Position numbers and translations under genes: made by a program. DNA of 64,000 nucleotides from an uncultured Streptomyces sp. (GTDB lineage: Bacteria; Actinomycetota; Actinomycetes; Streptomycetales; Streptomycetaceae). This document shows positions 18,268-26,704 of this stretch, in pieces. Numbering within the stretch: position 1 is the first letter of the stretch; each line of letters begins with the position of its first letter. A model generated the notes under the pieces. It saw only the letters and a program-made list of their open reading frames with translations. It was not told the origin of the DNA and made no database searches. The stretch lies in NCBI RefSeq assembly GCF_947488945.1, contig NZ_CANLBS010000004.1, positions 62,001 to 126,000 on the forward strand. Reading direction: 5' to 3'.

Positions 18268-19731
18268 TTAGCGTTCCCGGTCCTCGACCCCCACGATCGA
18301 GCGGGCGATGCCCAGTTCGACCAGATCCTGCGGTCGCAACCGCAGTTGGTCGGCGGTGGCGCGGACCTCGTCCGGACCGCGCTTCAGGATGGCTGCCGCC
18401 GCCTCCGGCGCGATGACCGAGAAGTAACTGTCCGGGGTCACATGGGTGTTGTCCGGCGAGGCCAGCGCCAGCGCCCCGCCCGAGCCGCCTTCGCCGATGA
18501 CGAGCGTGGTGATCGGCACCCGTGCCCCGGCGACCGCCCCGAAGGCGTCCGCGATGGCCGCACCCGCACCGGCCCGTTCCGCCTCCGCGTCGTTGGCCGC
18601 GCCCGGGGTGTCGACCAGGGTGAGCACCGGGATGCCGAGCCGGTCGGCGAGCCGGACGATCCGGGCCGCGGTCCGGTAGCCGGCCGGGCGGGTCGGGGTG
18701 CCGCGCTGCGCGACGTACGCCACCGGCAGGTCTCCGTGCATCCCGAACCCGCACAGCACCCCCGCGTCGGTGGCGCCGCACCGGTCGCCGACGAGCGGCA
18801 TCCGCCGACGGAAGTAGACGTCCAGATACGCCTCGGCGCGCGGCCGGGCGGTGTCCCGCGCCTGTTGGACGGCGTCCCAGCCGGTCGCCGGGAGCGCCGT
18901 GTCCGACACTGCGTCCGGCACCGGAGCGGGCCTTCCGGCTACGGCGGACGCGTCCAGCACCTCCAGCCACCCCGCCAGCGCCGTCCCCAGTTCGTCCGGC
19001 GCCACGATCGCGTCGATCTGACCGGCGGCCAGCTGCCCTTCGGCGGAGTAGGCGCGTGGATCGGCGTCCGCCGGCCGCACGCGGGAACCGGCGAAGCCCA
19101 CCTGCGCCTGCGGCAGGGCCAGCACCACGTCGGCGCCCGCGCCCACGGTGGCCCAGCCGCCCCCGGTGGTCGGGTCGCGCACCACCGCGATCTGGGCCAG
19201 ACCGGCCGCCCTCAGCCGAACCGAGGCGGCGGCCACCCGTTGCAACTGGGTGAGGGCGACCATGCCCTCCTGCATCCGGCTGCCGCCGGTGGCGACCAGC
19301 GAGACCAGCGGCGCCCGTACGGCCTCGGCCAGCGCGTAGGCGGCGGTCAGCCGGTCGCCGGTGGCGCGGCCCAGCGAGCCGCCGAGGAAGCCGAACTCGA
19401 AGGCCAGCAGTACGGCACGGTGCCCGCCGACGGTCGCCGTGCCGTACAGCACGGACTCGTCCTCACCGGTCCGGGCGGCGGCACGCTCCCGCGACCCGCC
19501 GTAACCGGCCCAGGCGAGCGGCCCATCCACACCGTCACCGCCGCGCGTACCAACACCCTCAACGCCGCGCGCACCGCCACCCTCAACGCCGCGCGCACCG
19601 CCTCCGGCCACTCCGCCGCCTCCGGCCACTCCACCGGCCTCCGGCCGCTGCTCGGTGAAGGACCCGGCGTCGGCGACGGCGGCGACGGCCTCACGGGCCG
19701 TCCACCGCCGCGCCGTCCCCTCAGCCGCCAC
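18268..19731 (-). CDS. acyl-CoA carboxylase carboxyltransferase-type protein (fused AccD/AccA)
   Basis: A 487-residue biotin-dependent carboxyltransferase fold with both halves: beta-like (GFLGGSLGRATGDRLTAAY, VATGGSRMQEGM, GWATVGAGADVVLALP) and alpha-like (LVDTPGAANDAEAERAG, GEGGSGGALALASPDNTHV, VIAPEAAAAILKR). The glycine oxyanion loops are intact, so it may be active on an acyl-CoA. The zinc ribbon of AccD is missing. Residues about 33-68 are a Gly-rich repeat array, probably a flexible linker. Its GTG start overlaps the end of matB by 11 bp, implying translational coupling. No biotin carboxylase gene is adjacent. A role in malonyl- or methylmalonyl-CoA supply is inferred. Confidence 0.82.
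   Translation of the reverse strand: MAAEGTARRWTAREAVAAVADAGSFTEQRPEAGGVAGGGGVAGGGARGVEGGGARGVEGVGTRGGDGVDGPLAWAGYGGSRERAAARTGEDESVLYGTATVGGHRAVLLAFEFGFLGGSLGRATGDRLTAAYALAEAVRAPLVSLVATGGSRMQEGMVALTQLQRVAAASVRLRAAGLAQIAVVRDPTTGGGWATVGAGADVVLALPQAQVGFAGSRVRPADADPRAYSAEGQLAAGQIDAIVAPDELGTALAGWLEVLDASAVAGRPAPVPDAVSDTALPATGWDAVQQARDTARPRAEAYLDVYFRRRMPLVGDRCGATDAGVLCGFGMHGDLPVAYVAQRGTPTRPAGYRTAARIVRLADRLGIPVLTLVDTPGAANDAEAERAGAGAAIADAFGAVAGARVPITTLVIGEGGSGGALALASPDNTHVTPDSYFSVIAPEAAAAILKRGPDEVRATADQLRLRPQDLVELGIARSIVGVEDRER
19555..19602 (-). repeat. 24-bp in-frame tandem repeat in the carboxyltransferase gene
   Basis: Two perfect 24-bp units encode the 8-residue repeat of the Gly/Glu/Arg-rich N-terminal linker (GVEGGGAR). 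Less perfect copies flank it. Being in-frame, it can change linker length without breaking the gene. Confidence 0.65.
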
Positions 19732-21292
19732 CGAGGGCCCGCTTCATGATCTTGCCGAGATCGTTGCGGGGCAGCGCGTCCAGGTAGCGCACCGTCCGGG
19801 GCCGCTTGTGCGGCGCGAGCAGTCCCGCCACATGGTCGGCCAGCTCCTGCTCGCCCGGAGGCGCGGCCGGGTCGGCGGGGACCACCCAGGCGACGATCCG
19901 CTCACCCAGGTCCGGGTCCTGTTCGCCGGTCACGGCCGCCTCGCGGACCCCGGGGTGGTCGAGCAGCGCGTTCTCGATCTCGCCCGCGCCGATCTTGTAA
20001 CCGCCGCTCTTGATCAGGTCGGTGGCCTTGCGTCCCACGATGCGCACGTAGCCGTCCGCGTCGAGCGTCGCCATGTCGCCGGTACGGAACCAACCGCCCT
20101 CGGCGTGTGCCTCGGCAGTGGCCTCAGGCCGGTTCAGATAACCGCTGAAGAGGTTGGCGCCCCGTACCTGGATCTCACCGATCACGTCGGTGCCGGTCAG
20201 TACCGTGCCGTCCTCCTCGACCAGCCGCAGCTCGACACCGGCCAGCGGCGGACCGACGGTGCCGGGTCGGGGTTCGCCGTCGGCCCGGACGCCGGTGTTC
20301 ATCAGCGTCTCCGTCATGCCGTACCGCTCGATGACCCGGCGCCCGGTGGCCGCCGCGATCCGCTCGTGGTCGTGCACCGGCAGCGCCGCCGAGCCGGAGA
20401 CCAGCAGCCGGGCCCCGGCCAGCGCCTTGGTGAGTGCCGCGGTCTCCTCGTCCGCATCCGGCGCGGTCAGCACCTCGGCCAGCCGGTGGTACATGGTCGG
20501 CACGCCGAACAGCATGGTGCCGCCGGTGGCGAGCTCCCGGGCCACGCCCGTGGCGCTGAACCGCCCGAGGTGGCGTACCGAGCCGCCCCGGCGCAGCGGG
20601 CCGAGGACGCCGAGGATCAGGCCGTGCACGTGGAACAGCGGCAGGGCGTGCACGAGGACGTCGTCGTCCGTCCACTGCCACGCGTCCTCCAGAGCGTCCA
20701 GGCTGGCGGCCAGCGCCCGGCGGGGGAGGACCGCGCCCTTCGGCGGGCCGGTGGTGCCGGAGGTGTACACGACGAGCGCGGCGGACTCCGGAGACGGTTC
20801 GGCGAACACCGCGTCCGTCGCCCCCGACGGCCCGGAGCCGCCTTCCACCGGCTGGCCATCCACCGACGTGCCATCCGCCGACACGCCTGCCACCGACGTG
20901 CCATCCGCCGGCTCACCTTCCACCAGCACATCGACGCGTTCGACGCCGGCCAGTGCCTCGGGCAGTTCGACGTCCGGCGCGGCCAGCACCAGGGCGGGCG
21001 CGCTGTCGGCCACGATGTGGGCCAGTTCCCGTGCGCCCGTCTTCGGGTTGAGCGGCACGGCCGGTACGCCGGCCAGCAGCGCCGCCACCACCCCGACGAC
21101 GGTCTCGGCGGTGGGCGTGGCCCAGACGGCCACCCGGCCCGCGCCCGCGATCCGGGGCACGAGCCCGCCGGACAGCGCGGCCAGCCCGGCGTACGAGAGG
21201 GAGAGTCCGCCGAAGCGGACCGCCTCGCGGGCGGCCGCCGGGTGGGAGGGGTCCTGGAGTGCGGGAAGAAGTGGGGTCACACCGCCGACCAT
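19721..21292 (-). CDS. matB: malonyl-CoA/methylmalonyl-CoA synthetase (MatB type)
   Basis: A 523-residue adenylate-forming acyl-CoA synthetase. The AMP-binding loop is VVYTSGTTGPPKGAVLPRR, the adenine-binding region GRRVIERYGMTETLMNTG, and the hinge/C-terminal lysine region GRKATDLIKSGGYKIGAGEIE. The pattern and its carboxyltransferase neighbour match Streptomyces MatB, which activates malonate or methylmalonate for polyketide and fatty-acid building blocks. Between about 140 and 165 sits an unusual insertion of 5-residue repeats (DGTSV, DGQPV) near the N-domain surface. ATG 21292 starts the homologous region; GGAGGG is about 11 bp upstream. The upstream frame continuation is spurious. Confidence 0.87.
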   Translation of the reverse strand: MVGGVTPLLPALQDPSHPAAAREAVRFGGLSLSYAGLAALSGGLVPRIAGAGRVAVWATPTAETVVGVVAALLAGVPAVPLNPKTGARELAHIVADSAPALVLAAPDVELPEALAGVERVDVLVEGEPADGTSVAGVSADGTSVDGQPVEGGSGPSGATDAVFAEPSPESAALVVYTSGTTGPPKGAVLPRRALAASLDALEDAWQWTDDDVLVHALPLFHVHGLILGVLGPLRRGGSVRHLGRFSATGVARELATGGTMLFGVPTMYHRLAEVLTAPDADEETAALTKALAGARLLVSGSAALPVHDHERIAAATGRRVIERYGMTETLMNTGVRADGEPRPGTVGPPLAGVELRLVEEDGTVLTGTDVIGEIQVRGANLFSGYLNRPEATAEAHAEGGWFRTGDMATLDADGYVRIVGRKATDLIKSGGYKIGAGEIENALLDHPGVREAAVTGEQDPDLGERIVAWVVPADPAAPPGEQELADHVAGLLAPHKRPRTVRYLDALPRNDLGKIMKRALGGG

Positions 21293-21501
21293 AGAGCCCG
21301 AGCCCTCCGCCGTACATCCGTTCCCGCGCGAGCGCCGAGCCGCGTGTGAGGTGGTGCGACGCCTGCCTGGCTGCTCCGGTCGGGAAAGGCGAGGTGCCCG
21401 GCTGATCCCGCCACGACGCCCGTGCCGGGTGAACGGTTCCGCGGTCGGAGGCCACGCCGGGGCCCGCCGGCCCGGTGTCCCGGCGCGGGGCGGGCCCGGC
21501 G

Positions 21502-22725
21502 TCAGGCGTCGCGCTTGAGGGAGCGCATCCGCCCGTACGAGTACACCGCGCCCGCCAGCGCCAGGTCGGACAGCAGCATGAAGCCGATCGAGTAGCTGTC
21601 CTTGGCGCTGTAGATCGCGCCCATGACCAGCGGTGGCACGAAGCCGCCGAGGCCGCCGACGGCGCCGACGATGCCGGTCACACTGCCCACCTTCGGCTGC
21701 GGGGTCACCTGGGAGACCAGGGCGAAGACGCTGCCGCTGGCCATGCCGAGCCCCGCCGCCATGACCAGCAGTGCGATCGTGCCGAGCGGATTCAGGTCCG
21801 GGTCGAACGCCTGGACGATCGCCATCAGCGCGCAGATCAGCAGGGCCGCCGCGGTCACCACGGCCGGGTGGATGCGGTCCGACAGCCAGCCGCCGATCGG
21901 CCGGAAGATGACGGTGACCAGTGCGAACCCGGCCGCCTTGGTGCCCGCCTCGGTGGGCGACATCTCGTACCAGGTCTTCAGATACGTCGGCAGGTACACG
22001 CCGAAGGCGACGATGCCGCCGAAGCCGATCGCGTACAGCGCCGACAGCTCCCAGGTGACCCGCAGCTTGCCGGCCTCGCCCAGCCGGTGGCCCAGGCTGT
22101 CCTGCGGGACCGCCCGGTCCGGGCGGTCCTTCAGCATCACGGCGGCGAGCAGCGCGAACACCACCAGCGCTCCGGCCACGACGAAGTTGGGCAGGTTGTC
22201 GAAGTGCTTGGCGAGGCGGGGCGTGAAGTACCCCGACAGGGCCACGCCGCCCATGCCCATGCCGAAGACGCCCAGCGCCAGCCCCCGGTCGGAGGGCGGG
22301 AACCACGAGTTGACCAGCGGGATGCCGATGGCGAACGTCGTGCCGCCCAGTCCCAGGAAGAAGCCCACGACGAGCATCGCCCAGTAGGTGTCCCGGGCCG
22401 GGATCAGCAGCAGCACCGGGATGATCGTCAGCGCGGAGACCGCCGGGAACATGATCTTCGCGCCGTACTTGTCCGTCAGCGCGCCCACCGGGATACGGCC
22501 CAGTGAGCCGACGATCACCGGCACCGCCACCAGGAACGACTGCTGGAACGAGCTGAGCCCCAGCCCGTCCTTGTACTCGCCGGACAGCGGTGCGACGAGG
22601 TTCCAGGCCCAGAAGGTGAGGGCGAAACCGACCGTCGCGACGACGAGATTCCGGTAGGCAGCGGCCGACGGCTTGTCGGCCCGGGGCGCGGGGGCCTTCA
22701 CGGTGGTGTCCACAGGGTCAGTCAA
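21502..22725 (-). CDS. NarK/NasA-type nitrate/nitrite MFS transporter
   Basis: A 12-helix major facilitator of about 407 residues carrying both nitrate signatures in recognisable form: GLGGTTFAIGIPLVNSWFPP with GVFGMGMGG in helix 5, and GSVTGIVGAVGGLGGFVPPL in helix 11. It therefore most likely moves nitrate and/or nitrite. The start is uncertain: TTG 22725 (MTDPVDTTVKAP) is preferred, GTG 22713 is possible, and a frame to 22806 adds an Arg-rich stretch without support. It is divergent from an AsnC/Lrp regulator 160 bp away, which may control it. No nitrate or nitrite reductase gene is in the window. Confidence 0.85.
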   Translation of the reverse strand: MTDPVDTTVKAPAPRADKPSAAAYRNLVVATVGFALTFWAWNLVAPLSGEYKDGLGLSSFQQSFLVAVPVIVGSLGRIPVGALTDKYGAKIMFPAVSALTIIPVLLLIPARDTYWAMLVVGFFLGLGGTTFAIGIPLVNSWFPPSDRGLALGVFGMGMGGVALSGYFTPRLAKHFDNLPNFVVAGALVVFALLAAVMLKDRPDRAVPQDSLGHRLGEAGKLRVTWELSALYAIGFGGIVAFGVYLPTYLKTWYEMSPTEAGTKAAGFALVTVIFRPIGGWLSDRIHPAVVTAAALLICALMAIVQAFDPDLNPLGTIALLVMAAGLGMASGSVFALVSQVTPQPKVGSVTGIVGAVGGLGGFVPPLVMGAIYSAKDSYSIGFMLLSDLALAGAVYSYGRMRSLKRDA

Positions 22726-22884
22726 GGGCGGGCCGAAGACGGTTGCGCGTCGGACTGCGCCGTACGGGGGACGTGTCGCGGAGGCCCGGAGCCCGGTGCG
22801 CCGCACGGGGCCGGGGCGGTCGCAATGGCCGCTCCCGCGGGCGCTCCACCGTCACGAACCACCAAATGCTGCGACAATCGCGGT

Positions 22885-23316
22885 ATGGACCGGTTGGACA
22901 GGGAAATTCTCGCCATCCTCCAGGAGGATGCGCGGATCTCGTACCGCGACCTCGGCCTTCGCGTCGGCCTCAGCGCCAATGCCGCCGGGGACCGGGTGCG
23001 CCGGATGCGGCGCGACGGCGTGATCCGCGGATTCACCGTGATCATCGACCCGGCCGCCGACACCCGGTCGGGACTCGTCGTCTTCATCGACGTGTCGCTG
23101 CGGCTGGACACCACCAACGAGGAGTTCGAACGGGCCGTGCTGATGCTGCCCGGCATCACCGAGCTGGTCCACGTGACGGGGCCGCACGACTATCTCGTCC
23201 GCGCCACCGCCGCCGACCCGGGTGCCCTGGACGCCCTGCTGAAGCGGCTCAAACGCGACGCGGGCGTCGCGCACTCCAACACGCGGGTGGCACTGCGGGC
23301 CGCACCGTCGCGCTGA
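22885..23316 (+). CDS. Lrp/AsnC-family transcriptional regulator
   Basis: A 143-residue Lrp-type regulator. The N-terminal HTH (MDRLDREILAILQEDARISYRDLGLRVGLSANAAGDRVRRM, described here by its ends at 1-40) is followed by the RAM ligand-binding domain, including GFTVIIDPA, ELVHVTGPHDYLVRATA and a C-terminal HSNTRVAL. It probably binds an amino acid. The ATG at 22885 is adopted because it begins the HTH; the longer frame from 22825 is poorly supported. It is divergent from the NarK-like gene, a common place for a local regulator. Confidence 0.9.
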   Translation: MDRLDREILAILQEDARISYRDLGLRVGLSANAAGDRVRRMRRDGVIRGFTVIIDPAADTRSGLVVFIDVSLRLDTTNEEFERAVLMLPGITELVHVTGPHDYLVRATAADPGALDALLKRLKRDAGVAHSNTRVALRAAPSR

Positions 23317-23322
23317 CCCACC

Positions 23323-23372
23323 CGCCCGGACCCGCGCGCCCGGACCCGCGCGCCCGGACCCGCACGCCCGGA
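23323..23372. repeat. 14-bp tandem repeat (about 3.6 copies)
   Basis: The unit CGCCCGGACCCGCG is repeated beginning six bases after the AsnC/Lrp stop; one base differs in the third copy. Confidence 0.7.
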
Positions 23373-23413
23373 TCTGTGCCGGAGGGCGCGATCTGCCCAC
23401 GGAGGGGGCCCTT

Positions 23414-25231
23414 TCAGAGCGCCGCCTGCCAGGTCACGGTGGCCGAGGGGGTGCCGTCCTCCTCGGTGCCGTCGTCCGCGACCATCAGCCGCACCGCGGC
23501 CCGCCCGTCGGCCAGCTTCGACGTCACGTCCACCTCGACCTCGATGGCCGACACCCCCGGCCTGCGGTGGGCGGCGGCCAGCGCCCGGCGCAGCGCCGCC
23601 AGCAGCGGCTGCCGGTCCTCCTCTCTCACCAGCGCGTCCACCGCGCCGGTGAAGTGGACCGAGGGCTGGAACCCCAGCACCGCCCCCGCGCCCGCCGTCT
23701 CGCGCAGCACGAGTCCGCGCAGCGTCGCCGGCGCCTCGGCGGGCGGCTGCTGCAGGGTGAAGATCGCGGTGCGGACCTCCTGGATCGTCGAGTCCAGCTC
23801 GTCCACCGCCCGCCCCAGCAGGTCGTGGGCCGCGCCCGGCCCGGACCTGCGGCGCGCCGACTCGAGCAGCATCTCGGTGGCGAACAGCCGCTGCACCACC
23901 AGATCGTGCAGATCGCGGGCGATCCGGTCGCGGTCCTCGTACACCGCGAGCTGCTCCCGGTCGTGCTGGGCGCCCGCCATCACCAGGGCCAGGGCGGCGT
24001 GCGCGGTGAACTGGGTGGCCAGCAGCCGGTCGGCGGAGGTGTACGGGCGGTCGCCGCGGCGGCGGGGCAGCGCCAGCGTGCCCAGCAGACGCCCGTCGTC
24101 GTGCAGCGGCAGCATCATGCTGGGCCCGAAGCGCGAGCGCACCGGCGTCGTCATGCGGGGGTCGGTGGCCGAGTCCTCGATGAACACGGGTTCGCCGCGC
24201 AGGAGTTGTTCGAGGACCGGGGTGCCGGGTTCGATGACCGCGCCGACGATGCCGTCCGGGTCGTCGGGTGAGGAGGCGGCCACGATCTTCATCCCGCCCG
24301 CCTCGGTGGGCTGAAGGATCACCCCGGCCACCGCGTCCGCCAGTACCCGGGCGCGTTCGGCGACCGTCAGCAGCGCCTCGCCCGCGTCGGTGCCGGACAG
24401 CAGTGCGGTGGTGACCGCCGCCGCGCCCTCGATCCAGCGTTCCCGCCGTCGCACCGTCCCGTACAGCCGGGCGTTGCCGATCGCGATGCCCGCCTTGGTG
24501 CCGAGCGACCGCAGCAGCGCCAGGTCGGTGGTGGTGAAGTGGCCGTGACGTTTCTCGGCGAGGTAGAGGTTGCCGAAGACCTCGTCCTGCACCAGGACCG
24601 GCACCCCGACGAAGGTGCGCATCGGCGGGTGCCCCGGCGGCATCCCGCCCGAACGGGGGTCGGTGGCGAGGTCCTTGACGACCAGTGGCTGGGCGTCGCG
24701 CAGGAGGACGCCGAGCACGCCCTCGCGGGCCTCGGGCAGATGGCCGATCCGCTCCCGCTCCTGCGCGGTCATCCCCGTCGAGTACAGCTCGGTGATCCGG
24801 CCGCGCTCCTGGTCCAGCACCCCGAGAGCCCCGTAGCGGGCGTCGGTCAAGGCCGCGGCGGTGGTGACGATCTGCTGGAGCGTGCCGGGCAGATCCAAGT
24901 CCGAGCCTACGGTGAGGATCGCCTCCAGCAGCATCGCCAGCCGGGTCCCCGACGCCTCGTCGTCCGCCGGGCCCCCGTCGGTGCGGCGCTCCGCCGCGGA
25001 GCCGGGCGGATCGTCCGCGGCCGTGCCGGGACGTTCCGGGGGGCCGGGGCGGCGGCCGGAAACCCCGGCGCTGTCGGCGCCGGGGTCATCGGTGTTCCCG
25101 GTGCCGGCGGCGCTCCCGGTGTTCCCGGCGCTCTCGGCGTGCTGGGCGCTCTCGGCGTGCTCTGCGTTCTCAGCGCTCGCGGCGTTCTCGGCGTTCCGGT
25201 GGTTTTCGGGAGGCACGCGGTCGTCCGTCAT
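23414..25231 (-). CDS. GAF sensor histidine kinase, DevS-like, with degenerate ATPase domain
   Basis: A 605-residue cytoplasmic sensor. Residues 1-95 are a low-complexity, repeat-built leader (ENAEHAESAQHAESAG). Two GAF domains follow at about 116-257 and 280-420. The HisKA_3 dimer/phosphoacceptor helix is intact, with H442 in DRIARDLHDLVVQRLF. The catalytic domain is not: the N-box expected as EALxNVxRHA reads RRALAAAHRRPG, the G1 motif DDGxG reads DDGTE, and the GLxNLxxR/G2 region is missing, so the protein runs straight to the last beta strand (TVTWQAAL). It follows mbl by 22 bp in one operon. It is likely a pseudokinase or a protein phosphorylated by another kinase. Confidence 0.85.
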   Translation of the reverse strand: MTDDRVPPENHRNAENAASAENAEHAESAQHAESAGNTGSAAGTGNTDDPGADSAGVSGRRPGPPERPGTAADDPPGSAAERRTDGGPADDEASGTRLAMLLEAILTVGSDLDLPGTLQQIVTTAAALTDARYGALGVLDQERGRITELYSTGMTAQERERIGHLPEAREGVLGVLLRDAQPLVVKDLATDPRSGGMPPGHPPMRTFVGVPVLVQDEVFGNLYLAEKRHGHFTTTDLALLRSLGTKAGIAIGNARLYGTVRRRERWIEGAAAVTTALLSGTDAGEALLTVAERARVLADAVAGVILQPTEAGGMKIVAASSPDDPDGIVGAVIEPGTPVLEQLLRGEPVFIEDSATDPRMTTPVRSRFGPSMMLPLHDDGRLLGTLALPRRRGDRPYTSADRLLATQFTAHAALALVMAGAQHDREQLAVYEDRDRIARDLHDLVVQRLFATEMLLESARRRSGPGAAHDLLGRAVDELDSTIQEVRTAIFTLQQPPAEAPATLRGLVLRETAGAGAVLGFQPSVHFTGAVDALVREEDRQPLLAALRRALAAAHRRPGVSAIEVEVDVTSKLADGRAAVRLMVADDGTEEDGTPSATVTWQAAL

Positions 25232-25253
25232 GGGTAACGCCCGATCCGGAGGG

Positions 25254-26291
25254 TCAGCCCGCCAGCGGGTTGAGGACCATCGGCTCGATCTTGCCCTCCA
25301 GCATGGCGCCGAGGCCGAGCACCGAGCAGACGTCGGGCCGCTCCGCGATGTGCACCGGCATCCCCGTCGCGTCGCGCAGCATCTGGTCGAACCCTGGAAG
25401 CAGCGCGCTGCCGCCGACCATCATGATGCCCCGGTCCGCGAGGTCGGCCACCAGGTCCGGCGGGCAGTCGCGCAGCACCTTGCCGAGGCCGTCCAGGACG
25501 GCGGTGAGGGGGGTGTGGATGGCCTGCCGCACGGCGGCGGTGTCCACCTGCACCGTCCGGGCCAGGCCCGTCGCCACGTCGCGGCCGTGGATCTCGGTCA
25601 ACGCCGGGCCCTGGAGCGTCAGGCCGTTGCCGCGGAGGGCGAGCTGGAGCGGGCGGACCGACTGGCTCGGCAGCATCAACTGGTGGTGCTGGCGCAGGTG
25701 CTGGATGACCGCGCGGTCGATCGCCTCGCCGCCGACGGGGATGCGCACCGCCGTCACGATCGAGCCGAGCGAGAGCACCGCGATCTGCGTGGCGGCCGCC
25801 CCGCACACCATGATCATGGTGGCGGTCGGCTGCTCGACCGGCAGCCCGCAGCCGACGGCCGCCGCGATCAGGGTGTCCACCAACTCGACCCGCCGGGCCC
25901 CGAGCCCGACCAGCGTCTCGACCGTCGCGCGCTGCGCCAGGGGGTCGCTGTCGTGGGGGGTGCAGGCGGCCGCGCGCAGCCGGGGCTTGCGCCGCAACTG
26001 CCTGCGGAGCTTCTCGCCCAGCAGGTGGCGCAGCATCCGCTGGGCCATCTCGATGTCGACGACGGTGCCGCCGGACACCGGGCGCACCACCCGGATGTAA
26101 CCCGGCGTACGGCCGGTCATCTGCTCGGCCAGCGCCCCGACCGCGATCAGTGAGCCGGTACGGGTGTTGACGGCGGCGACGCTCGGTTCGTCGACGACGA
26201 GCCCGAGCCCCTTGACGTATACACGGGTCCTCGCGGCCCCGAGGTCGACGGCGACGTGGCAACGGCGCAACTGCTCAAGACTGACGGTCAC
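25254..26291 (-). CDS. mbl: MreB-like actin homologue Mbl
   Basis: A 345-residue actin-fold protein of the MreB family, matching by gene context the Streptomyces Mbl that helps spore-wall synthesis. The phosphate-1 loop VAVDLGAARTRVYVKG and the adenosine motif GIMMVGGSALLPGFDQML are recognisable. The phosphate-2 loop, normally VVDIGGGTTEVAV, reads MVCGAAATQIAV (about 161-172), and the preceding EEPMAAA reads DTLIAAA. Both changes hit residues used for nucleotide binding and hydrolysis. GTG 26291 has GGGAGA 7 bp upstream. It leads an operon with the GAF pseudokinase. It may polymerise without ATP turnover or act only together with canonical MreB. Confidence 0.85.
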   Translation of the reverse strand: MTVSLEQLRRCHVAVDLGAARTRVYVKGLGLVVDEPSVAAVNTRTGSLIAVGALAEQMTGRTPGYIRVVRPVSGGTVVDIEMAQRMLRHLLGEKLRRQLRRKPRLRAAACTPHDSDPLAQRATVETLVGLGARRVELVDTLIAAAVGCGLPVEQPTATMIMVCGAAATQIAVLSLGSIVTAVRIPVGGEAIDRAVIQHLRQHHQLMLPSQSVRPLQLALRGNGLTLQGPALTEIHGRDVATGLARTVQVDTAAVRQAIHTPLTAVLDGLGKVLRDCPPDLVADLADRGIMMVGGSALLPGFDQMLRDATGMPVHIAERPDVCSVLGLGAMLEGKIEPMVLNPLAG

Positions 26292-26472
26292 GGCAGGGTC
26301 TCCCGAGAGCGCTGGAGGGGGCGGACCGGCGGCAGCCGGCTGTCCTTCGCATCGTCGCGGGGCCCCGGCCCCGGCGCGCGTTGGGGTACGCCGTCGGGGG
26401 CCCGGAACCGGCGGGGGCCGGGGGCCCGCGGAGGGCTGCCGGGGTTGTCGTGCGGGAGCCGGTGAAATTCGG

Positions 26473-26501
26473 TTCCGCGGCGGTCCGGCCGGCCCTAGGG
26501 T
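26473..26501 (+). promoter_or_regulatory. possible promoter for leader peptide and MFS gene
   Basis: TAGGGT at 26496-26501 is a good actinomycete -10 box. A weak TTCCGC lies 17 bp upstream. Transcription would begin about 20 bp before the leader-peptide start at 26531. Confidence 0.35.
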
Positions 26502-26530
26502 GTGCGGACCAGACCCCCGAGGAGCGGAAC

Positions 26531-26557
26531 ATGCCCGGTCGTCCCGGCGCGCGTTGA
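26531..26557 (+). CDS. possible 8-codon leader peptide (MPGRPGAR)
   Basis: ATG at 26531 is preceded by GAGGAG at a 6-nt distance, one of the better ribosome sites in the window, yet the frame stops after eight codons at TGA 26555-26557. Two hairpins with interchangeable arms follow before the MFS start at 26705. The peptide has two arginines and two prolines, residues that can slow ribosomes. It is proposed as a regulatory leader; its small size makes chance a serious alternative. Confidence 0.35.
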   Translation: MPGRPGAR

Positions 26558-26563
26558 CATCGA

Positions 26564-26613
26564 GGGCCGCACTGCGCGGCCCGTCATCGCGTGCCGCCTC
26601 CGCAGCGCGGCAC
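26564..26613 (+). promoter_or_regulatory. two consecutive hairpins, attenuator-like
   Basis: Hairpin A is GGGCCGC (26564-26570), loop ACTGC, GCGGCCC (26576-26582). Hairpin B is GTGCCGC (26591-26597), a 9-nt loop, GCGGCAC (26607-26613). All four arms share GCCGC or GCGGC, so the second arm of A can also pair with the first arm of B, giving mutually exclusive folds. Hairpin A begins 6 nt after the leader-peptide stop. The remaining 90 bp to the MFS start show no further clear element. Confidence 0.4.
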
Positions 26614-26704
26614 AGCGAGTCCTTTCCCGCCCGGTCACCGGCGCGTCCCTCCGGCGTGCGCGCGGGCCGGCGGGCCCTCGTTCCCGCGACCGAAGGGGTC
26701 TTCC

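Noticed and set aside
26551..26582. TTGACA at 26554 as a -35 box for the MFS gene
   Set aside because: The position 17 bp downstream reads CGGCCC, not a -10 box; TAGGGT at 26496 is the better candidate.
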